From Acidimicrobiales bacterium (GTDB lineage Bacteria; Actinomycetota; Acidimicrobiia; Acidimicrobiales; UBA8190), in assembly GCA_030042575.1 (NCBI GenBank), contig JASHZK010000398.1, positions 1 to 5,206 of the forward strand: 5,206 bases of DNA. The letters are read 5' to 3'. Of the stretch, positions 1-5,206 are shown in pieces. Below the pieces are notes generated by a model. The model ran no database searches, was not told the DNA's origin, and saw only the letters and a list, made by a program, of their open reading frames with translations. Made by a program: the position numbers and the translations under genes. How positions within the stretch are numbered: position 1 is the first letter of the stretch; every line of letters starts with the position of its first letter.

Positions 1-224
1 CCGTCAACGCCGTGCCGCCGGGTTTCATCGACACCCCCATGCTGCGGCACGCCGAAGCCGAGGGTTTGCTCGGTGGCACCGTGGACGAGCACGCGGCGCG
101 GACCCCGGTGCGCCGAGCCGGTCGGCCCGAGGACATCGCCGCCGCCTGTGCATTCCTGGTAGGCGACGAGGCCGGCTACATCACCGGCCAAGTCATCGGA
201 GTCAACGGCGGGCGGAACACCTGA
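1..224 (+). CDS. Short-chain dehydrogenase/reductase (SDR), C-terminal fragment
   Basis: This is the last 73 complete codons of an SDR-family NAD(P)-dependent oxidoreductase. The reading frame enters from the left edge (first full codon at 3) and stops at TGA 222-224. Visible family signatures are the VNAVPPGFIDTPM stretch at the very start, which matches the conserved N-x-x-x-PG-x-x-x-T-x-M segment that follows the catalytic Y-x-x-x-K in classical SDRs, then the GRPEDIAAACAFLVGDEA segment, and the terminal YITGQVIGVNGG motif, which is the usual C-terminal end. The Rossmann glycine motif and the catalytic Ser-Tyr-Lys lie outside the window, so cofactor choice and substrate cannot be judged. 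Classical SDRs are cytosolic alcohol/ketone oxidoreductases of about 250 residues, so about 70% is missing. The stop is only 1 nt before the next start, implying co-translation with the CMD-family gene. The family is certain; the substrate is unknown. Confidence 0.93.
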   Translation, partial: VNAVPPGFIDTPMLRHAEAEGLLGGTVDEHAARTPVRRAGRPEDIAAACAFLVGDEAGYITGQVIGVNGGRNT

Positions 225-225
225 G

Positions 226-834
226 TTGTCCCGGATCGCTCCGATACCACCGGGGCAGTGGCCGCCCCAGATGGGCGAGGCCCTGGCCGTCCTGCGGCCC
301 GACCACGCCCGCCACCCGGCGCCGCCGCGCCGGGGCCGGCCCAAGGGCCTCAACCTCCTCGGCACCCTGGCCCACCATCCCGCCCTGGCGGGGGCCTACC
401 TGGTGTTGAACGGGCACGTGCTGTTCTCGACCACCTTGAGCGAACGCCAGCGGGAGCTAGCGGTGTTGCGGGTCGCCGCTCTGCGGCGCGCCGAGTACGA
501 ATGGCGCCAGCACGCCGTGCTGGCCGGCGACGTCGGGATCAGCGGGGAGGAGCTGGCCGCCGTTTCCGAGGGCCCCGAGGCGTCCCGGTGGCAACCGAGC
601 GATGCCGCACTGCTGCGGGCCGTCGACGAGCTGGTGGCGACCGCCGCGCTGTCGGAGGAGACCTGGGAGGCGCTCGCCGGATCGCTCACCACCGAACAGG
701 CCATGGACCTCGTCTTCACGGTGGGGGCCTACGATCTGCTGGCCATGGTGTTCGGGGCCTTCGCCATCGAGCTCGACGACGACCTGGCTGCCGTGCCCCC
801 TTCCCCTTTCGCCGCCCGCCCTGGCGGCAGTTAG
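226..834 (+). CDS. Carboxymuconolactone decarboxylase (CMD) family protein, AhpD-like fold, no cysteines
   Basis: This 202-residue protein belongs to the CMD/AhpD-like helical family. The core runs from about residue 44 to 105: a helix with LAGAYLVLNGHVLF, then LSERQRELAVLRVAAL (71-86) and AEYEWRQHAVLAGDVGIS (89-106). The E90, W93 and H96 pattern is the usual CMD signature. A second helical part follows at 125-185 (LLRAVDELVATAALSEETW, then TTEQAMDLVFTVGAYDLLAM). The whole protein contains no cysteine, so the AhpD-type CxxC peroxidase chemistry is impossible; this points to the E/H-type subgroup of uncharacterised CMD proteins that are frequent in actinobacterial catabolic clusters. I chose the TTG at 226 over ATG 271 because the 15 extra residues (RIAPIPPGQWPPQM region) resemble the N-terminus I remember for homologues. 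No good Shine-Dalgarno precedes it, so initiation probably depends on the ribosome ending the SDR gene one nucleotide upstream. The biochemical role (decarboxylase, lactone isomerisation partner or other) is not determinable. Confidence 0.88.
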   Translation: MSRIAPIPPGQWPPQMGEALAVLRPDHARHPAPPRRGRPKGLNLLGTLAHHPALAGAYLVLNGHVLFSTTLSERQRELAVLRVAALRRAEYEWRQHAVLAGDVGISGEELAAVSEGPEASRWQPSDAALLRAVDELVATAALSEETWEALAGSLTTEQAMDLVFTVGAYDLLAMVFGAFAIELDDDLAAVPPSPFAARPGGS

Positions 835-838
835 GAGG
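833..838 (+). promoter_or_regulatory. Orphan Shine-Dalgarno sequence overlapping the CMD stop codon
   Basis: A perfect AGGAGG overlaps the TAG stop (832-834) of the CMD-family gene. No ATG, GTG or TTG lies at a normal 5-9 nt distance. The nearest start downstream is ATG 854, 15 nt away, which opens a 19-codon mini-ORF. It may serve that mini-ORF poorly, or may be a chance purine run. The motif is plain; its function is uncertain. Confidence 0.35.
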
Positions 839-853
839 AAAACGGTATTCTCA

Positions 854-913
854 ATGGCAAAGAGGCCTGTTATCAGACAGATCGGTGGAGGACAGGAGGT
901 GGGCCGTGTCTGA
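854..913 (+). CDS. Possible 19-residue leader peptide overlapping the amidohydrolase start
   Basis: An ATG at 854 opens a 19-codon frame (MAKRPVIRQIGGGQEVGRV) that ends at TGA 911-913, overlapping the amidohydrolase start at 906 by 8 nt in a different frame. It is too short to be recognised as any family. Its position is that of a leader ORF whose terminating ribosome would stop on top of the next gene's start codon, and it is preceded by AGGAGG at 833-838, although the 15-nt spacing is longer than ideal. Its peptide has no repeated amino-acid run of the kind found in attenuator leaders. Chance is a strong alternative, since short open frames are common. This entry is low confidence. Confidence 0.15.
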   Translation: MAKRPVIRQIGGGQEVGRV

Positions 914-914
914 T
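872..914 (+). repeat. 8-bp inverted repeat around the amidohydrolase start
   Basis: ATCAGACA at 872-879 is the exact reverse complement of TGTCTGAT at 907-914, with 27 nt between the arms. In the mRNA, the right arm would cover the last two bases of the GTG start codon (906-908) and the first codons, while the Shine-Dalgarno at 894-899 would sit in the loop. Neither arm extends past 8 bp. A smaller competing stem, CTGT 867-870 with ACAG 877-880, uses part of the left arm. This could be a translational control element or a protein-binding site; the long loop makes the hairpin only moderately stable, so chance is possible. Confidence 0.3.
894..899 (+). promoter_or_regulatory. Ribosome binding site of the amidohydrolase gene
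   Basis: AGGAGG lies 6 nt upstream of the GTG at 906. This perfect, well-spaced site decides the start: the same frame is open far upstream (back to 258), but that upstream part is a shadow of the CMD-family gene and has no comparable ribosome binding site. Confidence 0.85.
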
Positions 915-2102
915 CGATCGCTCGGCATCCCCGTGTTCGACGCCGACAACCACCTCTACGAGACCACCGATGCGCTGACCAAGTTCCTGCCCCATCCCTA
1001 CCGGGGGGTCATCGACTACGTCGACGTGCGGGGGCGGACCAAGATCGTGGTCCGGGGCCAGATCAGCGAATTCATCCCCAACCCCACCTTCGACGTCGTG
1101 GCCCGGCCCGGGGCCCAGGAGGACTACTACCGGCGTGGCAACCCTGAGGGCCGCAGCCGGCGGGAGATCTACGGCGAGCCCGTTCGCTGCATCTCAGGCT
1201 GGCGGGAGCCGGGACCGCGTCTCGAGATCATGGACGAGCAGGGCCTCGACCGCACCCTCATGTTCCCCACTCTGGCCAGCTTGGTGGAGGAGCGGATGCG
1301 TGACGATCCCGAGCTCATTCACGTCGTCATCCACGCCCTCAACCAGTGGCTGTACGAGACATGGCAATTCGATTATGCCGGCCGCATCTTCACCACCCCG
1401 ATCATCACGCTTCCCATCGTGGAGAAGGCCCTCGAGGAGCTCGACTGGGTGGTGGAGCGGGGAGCCAAGGCCGTGCTCGTCCGCCCGGCGCCGGTGCCCG
1501 GCTTCCGGGGCTCGCGGTCGTTCGGCCTCCCCGAGTTCGACCCGTTCTGGGAGAAGGTGGTGGAAGAAGACCTCCTCGTAGCCATGCACTCCTCTGACAG
1601 CGGCTACGAGCGATACGCCAACGACTGGATGGGCGCCGAGGTCGAGATGCTGCCCTTCAAGCCCGAGGCCTTCCGCATGCTCCAGGCCTGGCGCCCCATC
1701 GAGGACGCCGTGTCGGCGCTGGTATGCCATGGGGCCTTGTCGCGCTTTCCCCAGCTCAAGGTGGCGGTCATCGAGAACGGGAGCTCGTGGGTGGCGCCCC
1801 TCCTGGACCGCATGGCCGACATCTACGAGAAGATGCCCCAGGACTTTGCCGAGGACCCGGTCGTCGTGATCAAGCGCCAGATCCACGTCAGCCCGTTCTG
1901 GGAAGAGGACTTGGCTGATCTGGCCGCCGTCATCGGTGTCGAGCGGGTGCTCTTCGGCTCCGACTACCCGCACCCCGAAGGTCTGGGCGACCCGGTGACC
2001 TACATGGAGGAGCTGAAGGGTCTCGACGACTCCTCCGTGCGCAAGATCATGGGCGGCAACCTGGCCCGGCTCATGGACATGGACGCCGCCGCTGCGCCAT
2101 GA
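906..2102 (+). CDS. Amidohydrolase family 2 (ACMSD-like) metal-dependent hydrolase/decarboxylase
   Basis: This 398-residue protein, starting at GTG 906, has the TIM-barrel amidohydrolase-2 layout. The N-terminal strand FDADNHLYE (11-19) holds the metal-site motif as D14-x-H16 rather than the common H-x-H. It is followed by MFPTLASLVEERM, ALNQWLYETW and GRIFTTPIITLPIVEKALEE (a typical 'solicit tally by others' segment before the lysine strand GAKAVLVRPAPVPG). Candidate metal or catalytic residues are H228 (AMHSSDSG), H275 (VCHGALSRFP) and D353 (LFGSDYPHPEG, with H356 nearby); E290 sits in the conserved VIENGSSWV segment. Family members include aminocarboxymuconate semialdehyde decarboxylase and resorcylate-type decarboxylases as well as C-C or C-N hydrolases, acting in the cytosol. 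The length is normal for the actinobacterial subgroup that carries a D-x-D-N-H motif. Its TGA shares four bases (ATGA, 2099-2102) with the downstream acyl-CoA ligase, so the two are translationally coupled and probably act in one pathway. The exact reaction cannot be assigned. Confidence 0.9.
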   Translation: MSDRSLGIPVFDADNHLYETTDALTKFLPHPYRGVIDYVDVRGRTKIVVRGQISEFIPNPTFDVVARPGAQEDYYRRGNPEGRSRREIYGEPVRCISGWREPGPRLEIMDEQGLDRTLMFPTLASLVEERMRDDPELIHVVIHALNQWLYETWQFDYAGRIFTTPIITLPIVEKALEELDWVVERGAKAVLVRPAPVPGFRGSRSFGLPEFDPFWEKVVEEDLLVAMHSSDSGYERYANDWMGAEVEMLPFKPEAFRMLQAWRPIEDAVSALVCHGALSRFPQLKVAVIENGSSWVAPLLDRMADIYEKMPQDFAEDPVVVIKRQIHVSPFWEEDLADLAAVIGVERVLFGSDYPHPEGLGDPVTYMEELKGLDDSSVRKIMGGNLARLMDMDAAAAP

Positions 2103-3691
2103 CCGAGGACCGGGGGACGATCCCTGCCCTGTTGCGCTCGGCCGCAGCCGAGCACCAGGCCACGACGGCCATCGTCGACGGAGACACCCGGCTGTCCTAC
2201 CCGGCTCTGGCGGATGCCGGGCGCACGTTCGGCGCCGCCGTTGTCGCCTCGGGCCTCGATCCCGGCGACCGGGTCGGCATCTGGGCCTTCAATTGCGCCC
2301 AGTGGGTGGTCGCCGCCTTGGGAACGTGGCTGGCCGGGTGCGTGGTGGTGCCGGTGAACACGCGCTTTCGGGGCAGAGAGGCCGCCGATGTGCTGCGCCG
2401 GAGCCGGGCCCGCTTGCTCGTGACGGTGACCGACTTCTTGGACACCGACTATGTGGAGCTCCTCCGGGGCGCCGGCGTCGAGCTCCCCGACCTGGGTGCC
2501 ATCGTGGTGGCCCACGGCGCGGTGCCGGCGGGCGCCACGTCGTGGTCCGAATTCCTCGCTCTGGCCACGGACCGCGCTGGTGCCGAAGCCGACCGGCGGA
2601 CCGCCCTCCTGGGCTCCGACGACCTCTCCGACATCCTCTTCACCTCGGGAACCACCGGTGTGCCCAAGGGGGTGGTTCAGACCCACGTCCGGACACTGCG
2701 CGTCGGCACCGACTGGGTGGAGATGACCGGCCTGCGGGCCGGCGACCGCTACCTCATGGTCAACCCGTTCTTCCACATGTTCGGGCTCAAAGCCGGCATC
2801 CTGGCGTCGGTGGCAGCGGGAGCCACCATGCTTCCCCAGGCGACCTTCGACGTGGAGGCGGTGCTGGCCCGGGTGGAAGCCGAGCGCGTCACCGTGCTTC
2901 CAGGGGCCCCGACTCTCTACCAGTCGATCCTCGACCACCCCGCCCGCCACGCCCACGATCTCTCGAGCCTGCGCCTGGCGGTGACGGGAGCAGCGGACAT
3001 CCCCGTGGAGCTCATCGGGCGCCTGCGCCACGAGCTGCCTTTCGGGCTCGTCCTCACCGGCTACGGTCTCACCGAGGCCGGTACGGTCACCGCCACCTCA
3101 CCCGAGGACGACGAGGTCACCGTCGCCACCACCGTGGGCCGGCCCCGGCCAGGATTCGAGTTGCGCATCGGCGACGAAAAGGGCCTGTCCCTGCCCGCCG
3201 GCGAACCAGGCGAGATCCTCGTGCGCGGGGGCAGCGTGATGTCCCACTACCTGGACGACCCGGAGGCGACGCGAACCGCCTTCACCGACGACGGGTGGCT
3301 GCACACCGGCGACCTGGGTGTGCTCGACGAACGGGGGTGCCTGCGCATCGTGGGGCGATCCAAGGACATGATCATCGTGGGTGGGTTCAACGTGTATCCG
3401 GCCGAGGTCGAGAACTATCTCCTCGAGCACCCGGCGGTGGCAACGGTGGCCGTGGTGGGGATCGCCGACGAGCGGCTGGGCGAGGTTCCCGTGGCCTTCG
3501 TGGTGCCCCGCCCCGGGGCGGCGCTGGTCCCGTCGGAGCTGGTCGAGTGGTCCCGCCCACGCATGGCGAATTACAAAGCGCCCCGCTTCGTGGAGATCGT
3601 CGAGGAGCTGCCTGTCAACGCCTCCGGCAAGGTGGAGAAGGACGTCTTGCGCCGGCGAGCAGGTGAGAAGACGACAAGCGGCTCGTGTTGA
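2099..3691 (+). CDS. FadD3 family acyl-CoA ligase (AMP-dependent synthetase, ANL superfamily)
   Basis: This 530-residue adenylate-forming enzyme activates a carboxylate with ATP to an acyl-AMP and then transfers it to CoA. All core motifs are intact: the P-loop-like FTSGTTGVPKG (181-191), A5 YGLTE (322-326), HTGD with D405, the hinge region around R420-D423 and GGFNVYPAEVE (428-438), and the C-terminal catalytic K511 in NASGKVEKD. From memory, the segments SDILFTSGTTG, NPFFHMFGLKAGILA, VTVLPGAPTLYQSILDHPAR and EDDEVTVATTVGRP are very close to mycobacterial FadD3, the ligase for the methylhexahydroindanedione propionate intermediate of cholesterol C/D-ring breakdown. No alignment was run, so the substrate is an inference; other cyclic or medium-chain acids remain possible. 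The start ATG overlaps the amidohydrolase stop (ATGA), the classic mark of translational coupling. A C-terminal tail of about 19 residues follows the catalytic lysine and ends in a non-conserved TTSGSC. No signal peptide or membrane segment is present, so it is expected to be cytosolic. Confidence 0.93.
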   Translation: MTEDRGTIPALLRSAAAEHQATTAIVDGDTRLSYPALADAGRTFGAAVVASGLDPGDRVGIWAFNCAQWVVAALGTWLAGCVVVPVNTRFRGREAADVLRRSRARLLVTVTDFLDTDYVELLRGAGVELPDLGAIVVAHGAVPAGATSWSEFLALATDRAGAEADRRTALLGSDDLSDILFTSGTTGVPKGVVQTHVRTLRVGTDWVEMTGLRAGDRYLMVNPFFHMFGLKAGILASVAAGATMLPQATFDVEAVLARVEAERVTVLPGAPTLYQSILDHPARHAHDLSSLRLAVTGAADIPVELIGRLRHELPFGLVLTGYGLTEAGTVTATSPEDDEVTVATTVGRPRPGFELRIGDEKGLSLPAGEPGEILVRGGSVMSHYLDDPEATRTAFTDDGWLHTGDLGVLDERGCLRIVGRSKDMIIVGGFNVYPAEVENYLLEHPAVATVAVVGIADERLGEVPVAFVVPRPGAALVPSELVEWSRPRMANYKAPRFVEIVEELPVNASGKVEKDVLRRRAGEKTTSGSC

Positions 3692-3708
3692 CTCCCGTCT
3701 TCACCAGC

Positions 3709-3723
3709 GAGAATAATGTTCTC
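3709..3723 (+). repeat. Short inverted repeat between the two ligase genes
   Basis: GAGAA (3709-3713) and TTCTC (3719-3723) form a 5-bp inverted repeat with a 5-nt spacer in the 34-nt gap between the ligase genes. A T-G wobble could extend the RNA stem to 6 bp. It sits immediately before the start at 3726. It lacks a following T-run, so it is not a convincing terminator; it could be half of an operator or simply chance. Confidence 0.2.
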
Positions 3724-3725
3724 CG

Positions 3726-5206
3726 ATGGCGCTAGGGCCGATGCACGCGGGACTGGCGCGGGCCGCCGGCGAGCTGGGCGAACGGCCGGCCGTCCATTGT
3801 GCCGACCGCTCCTGGACCTTCGCCGAGCTCGACCGCCGGGCCAACGGCTTGGCCCACCACCTGTCGGGCGCCGGTGTCGGCCATGGCCAGCGGGTGGCGG
3901 TCCTCATGGCCAACCGGGCCGAGTTCGTGGTGGCCGTCCATGCCGTGAGCAAGCTCGGAGCGGCCAGTGTGCTCGTCAGCCCGGCGTGGAAGGCGGCCGA
4001 GGTCAGCGCGGCCGTGGAGCTGACCGAGCCCGTCCACGCCTTGTGCGACGCCGACGGGCTGGCACTCCTCTCCCCCCACCTCGGGGCCGGCGGCGTGACC
4101 GACCTGGACGACAGGGCCCTACCGGGTCTGGCATCGAGGCCAGATCCTCCCCAGGCGGCGGAGATCGCCGGCGACGACGAAGCCGTCCTCGTGTTCAGCT
4201 CGGGTACCACCGGCCTGCCCAAGGCGGTGCGTCACACCCATGACTCCATCGGGCACGCCACCGCCCACTGGTGCGCCGCGCTCGGCCTCGGTGGCGACGA
4301 CCGGTTCCAGATCGCCACGCCGCCCTCGCACATCCTGGGGCTCTTGAACCTGCTCGCTGCCATGTCCGCCGGCGCCACCGTGCGCCTCCATCGGCGCTTC
4401 GACCTCGACGAGGTACTGCGCAGCATCGAGGGCGACGGCATCACCCTCGAGATGGCGGTGGCGCCCATCGCTCTGGCCATGGCCAACCATCCACACCTCG
4501 AGGATTACGACCTCTCCTCGTTGCGGTACATCATGTGGGGGGCGACGCCGGTGGCCGAGGGCGTGGCCCGGGTGGTCACCGCTCGCACCGGCGTGCGCTG
4601 GCTTCCGGCTTACGGCGCCAGCGAGGTCCCGGTGATCGCCGCCAACCCGGTGCACCGCCCCGACCGGTGGCGGCTCGACTCGGCCGGGCTGCCTCCTGCC
4701 GGAGTCGAGCTCCGTGTCGTCGACATCGACACCGGTGACGTGCTCCCCGCCGGGGGTATCGGCGAGATCCAGGTACGCAGCCCGTCGTGCATGGCCGGAT
4801 ACCTGCCCGACAGCGCTACCGCCGAGTCGATGTTGGGCGGCTGGTATCGCACCGGCGACGTCGGCTACCTGGAACCCGAGGGTTGGGTGCACCTCACCGA
4901 CCGGCTCAAGGAGATGATCAAGGTCAGCGGCTTCCAAGTGGCCCCGGCCGAGATCGAGGCGGTGCTGCTCGGGCACGCGGCGGTGCTCGACTGCGCCGTG
5001 TTCGGCATCCCCGACGAGCGCGCCGGCGAGGTTCCGGTGGCCGCCGTCCAACTCGACCCGGCTGTGCCCGTCGACAGGGGCGAGCTCGAGCGCCTGGTGG
5101 CCGCCACCCTGGCCAATTACAAGCAGCTGCGCCACGTGCTGGTGGTGGACGCCATCCCGAGGCTTCCTTCGGGAAAGGTGCTGCGTCGCACCCTGCGTGA
5201 CCAGTG
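3726..5206 (+). CDS. 4-coumarate-CoA-ligase-like acyl-CoA synthetase (ANL superfamily), open at the right edge
   Basis: A continuous frame runs from ATG 3726 to the window edge (493 complete codons plus the bases TG, which could be the beginning of a TGA stop). It encodes a second adenylate-forming acid-CoA ligase. Motifs are FSSGTTGLPKA (157-167), YGASE (296-300, in place of the usual YG-x-TE), YRTGDVG with D378, DRLKEMIKVSGFQVAP (392-407) and the C-terminal PSGK with catalytic K484. The GFQVAPAEIEAVL and DERAGEVPVAAV segments resemble 4-coumarate-CoA ligases, so an aryl or aryl-alkenyl acid is possible, but the family also includes fatty acid ligases. Because K484 is near the end, almost the whole protein is present. 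In-frame TAA at 3714-3716 limits the start; ATG 3726 is the first choice, but ATG 3741 is also plausible, and neither has a strong ribosome binding site. It differs widely from the preceding ligase, so it is not a recent duplicate. The same-strand 34-nt gap suggests the same operon. Confidence 0.9.
   Translation, partial: MALGPMHAGLARAAGELGERPAVHCADRSWTFAELDRRANGLAHHLSGAGVGHGQRVAVLMANRAEFVVAVHAVSKLGAASVLVSPAWKAAEVSAAVELTEPVHALCDADGLALLSPHLGAGGVTDLDDRALPGLASRPDPPQAAEIAGDDEAVLVFSSGTTGLPKAVRHTHDSIGHATAHWCAALGLGGDDRFQIATPPSHILGLLNLLAAMSAGATVRLHRRFDLDEVLRSIEGDGITLEMAVAPIALAMANHPHLEDYDLSSLRYIMWGATPVAEGVARVVTARTGVRWLPAYGASEVPVIAANPVHRPDRWRLDSAGLPPAGVELRVVDIDTGDVLPAGGIGEIQVRSPSCMAGYLPDSATAESMLGGWYRTGDVGYLEPEGWVHLTDRLKEMIKVSGFQVAPAEIEAVLLGHAAVLDCAVFGIPDERAGEVPVAAVQLDPAVPVDRGELERLVAATLANYKQLRHVLVVDAIPRLPSGKVLRRTLRDQ

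Noticed and set aside
258..905. In-frame upstream extension of the amidohydrolase that would give a 614-residue protein
   Set aside because: The extension is Arg/Pro/Gly/Ala-rich, shows no domain, overlaps the well-supported CMD-family gene in another frame, and a perfect ribosome binding site precedes GTG 906.
835..905. Promoter suggested by TATTCT at 846-851
   Set aside because: No matching -35 element is found at 16-18 nt upstream, so the hexamer alone is not enough to support a promoter.
1194..1973. Long antisense open frame (259 codons) within the amidohydrolase gene
   Set aside because: Its translation is low-complexity and His/Gly/Glu-rich without domain signatures; long antisense frames are expected opposite GC-rich genes with strong third-position G/C bias.
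2000..3031. Antisense open frame (343 codons) across the first ligase
   Set aside because: Same explanation: the plus strand carries a complete set of ANL motifs, while the antisense product has no recognisable family features.
2293..3666. 457-codon plus-strand frame inside the first ligase gene
   Set aside because: Its Arg/Gly/Pro/His-rich composition is typical of an out-of-frame reading of GC-rich coding sequence, with no motif.
3716..4243. 175-codon plus-strand frame beginning at ATG 3716, before the second ligase
   Set aside because: The product is Arg/Gly/Pro-rich without a domain, and the ligase frame starting at 3726 explains the region with conserved motifs.
4119..5135. Antisense open frame (338 codons) across the second ligase
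   Set aside because: It is the shadow of the ligase frame that runs off the right edge; the sense frame holds the intact adenylation motifs.
1..5206. KstR or KstR2 operator that would tie the cluster to steroid regulation
   Set aside because: No match to the palindromes I remember for these regulators was seen in the intergenic gaps; the operon promoter is probably left of the window.

Overview
The window is GC-rich throughout (roughly 70% by eye), with strong G/C preference at third codon positions, GTG and TTG starts, and four-base or shorter gene junctions. This composition, and the set of protein families present, point to a high-GC actinobacterium (a mycobacterial, rhodococcal or acidimicrobial type of gene content). 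That assignment is an inference from composition and family resemblance, not from a marker gene.

All five genes lie on the + strand and fill the window almost completely. From left to right they are: the C-terminal end of a short-chain dehydrogenase/reductase (to 224); a carboxymuconolactone-decarboxylase-family (AhpD-like fold) protein (226-834); an amidohydrolase-2 family metal-dependent hydrolase or decarboxylase (906-2102); a FadD3-type acyl-CoA ligase (2099-3691); and a second, 4-coumarate-CoA-ligase-like adenylating enzyme (3726 to beyond the right edge, nearly complete). Junctions are 1 nt, 71 nt, a 4-nt ATGA overlap, and 34 nt, so this looks like one operon or two closely spaced transcription units. 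No gene-free stretch exceeds 71 nt. No tRNA, rRNA, mobile element, CRISPR array or convincing factor-independent terminator was seen.

The gene set reads as a catabolic cluster. The two ligases would activate carboxylic acids as CoA thioesters, the dehydrogenase would oxidise or reduce a hydroxyl/keto group, and the amidohydrolase and CMD-family protein would carry out a hydrolytic, decarboxylating or related step. The ligase at 2099 resembles mycobacterial FadD3, which activates the C/D-ring propionate intermediate of steroid degradation, so an alicyclic or polycyclic propionate-type substrate is a reasonable guess. No other recognisable steroid gene is present to confirm it. The one non-coding spot with visible structure is 833-914, where an orphan Shine-Dalgarno sequence, a 19-codon mini-ORF and an inverted repeat surround the amidohydrolase start codon.
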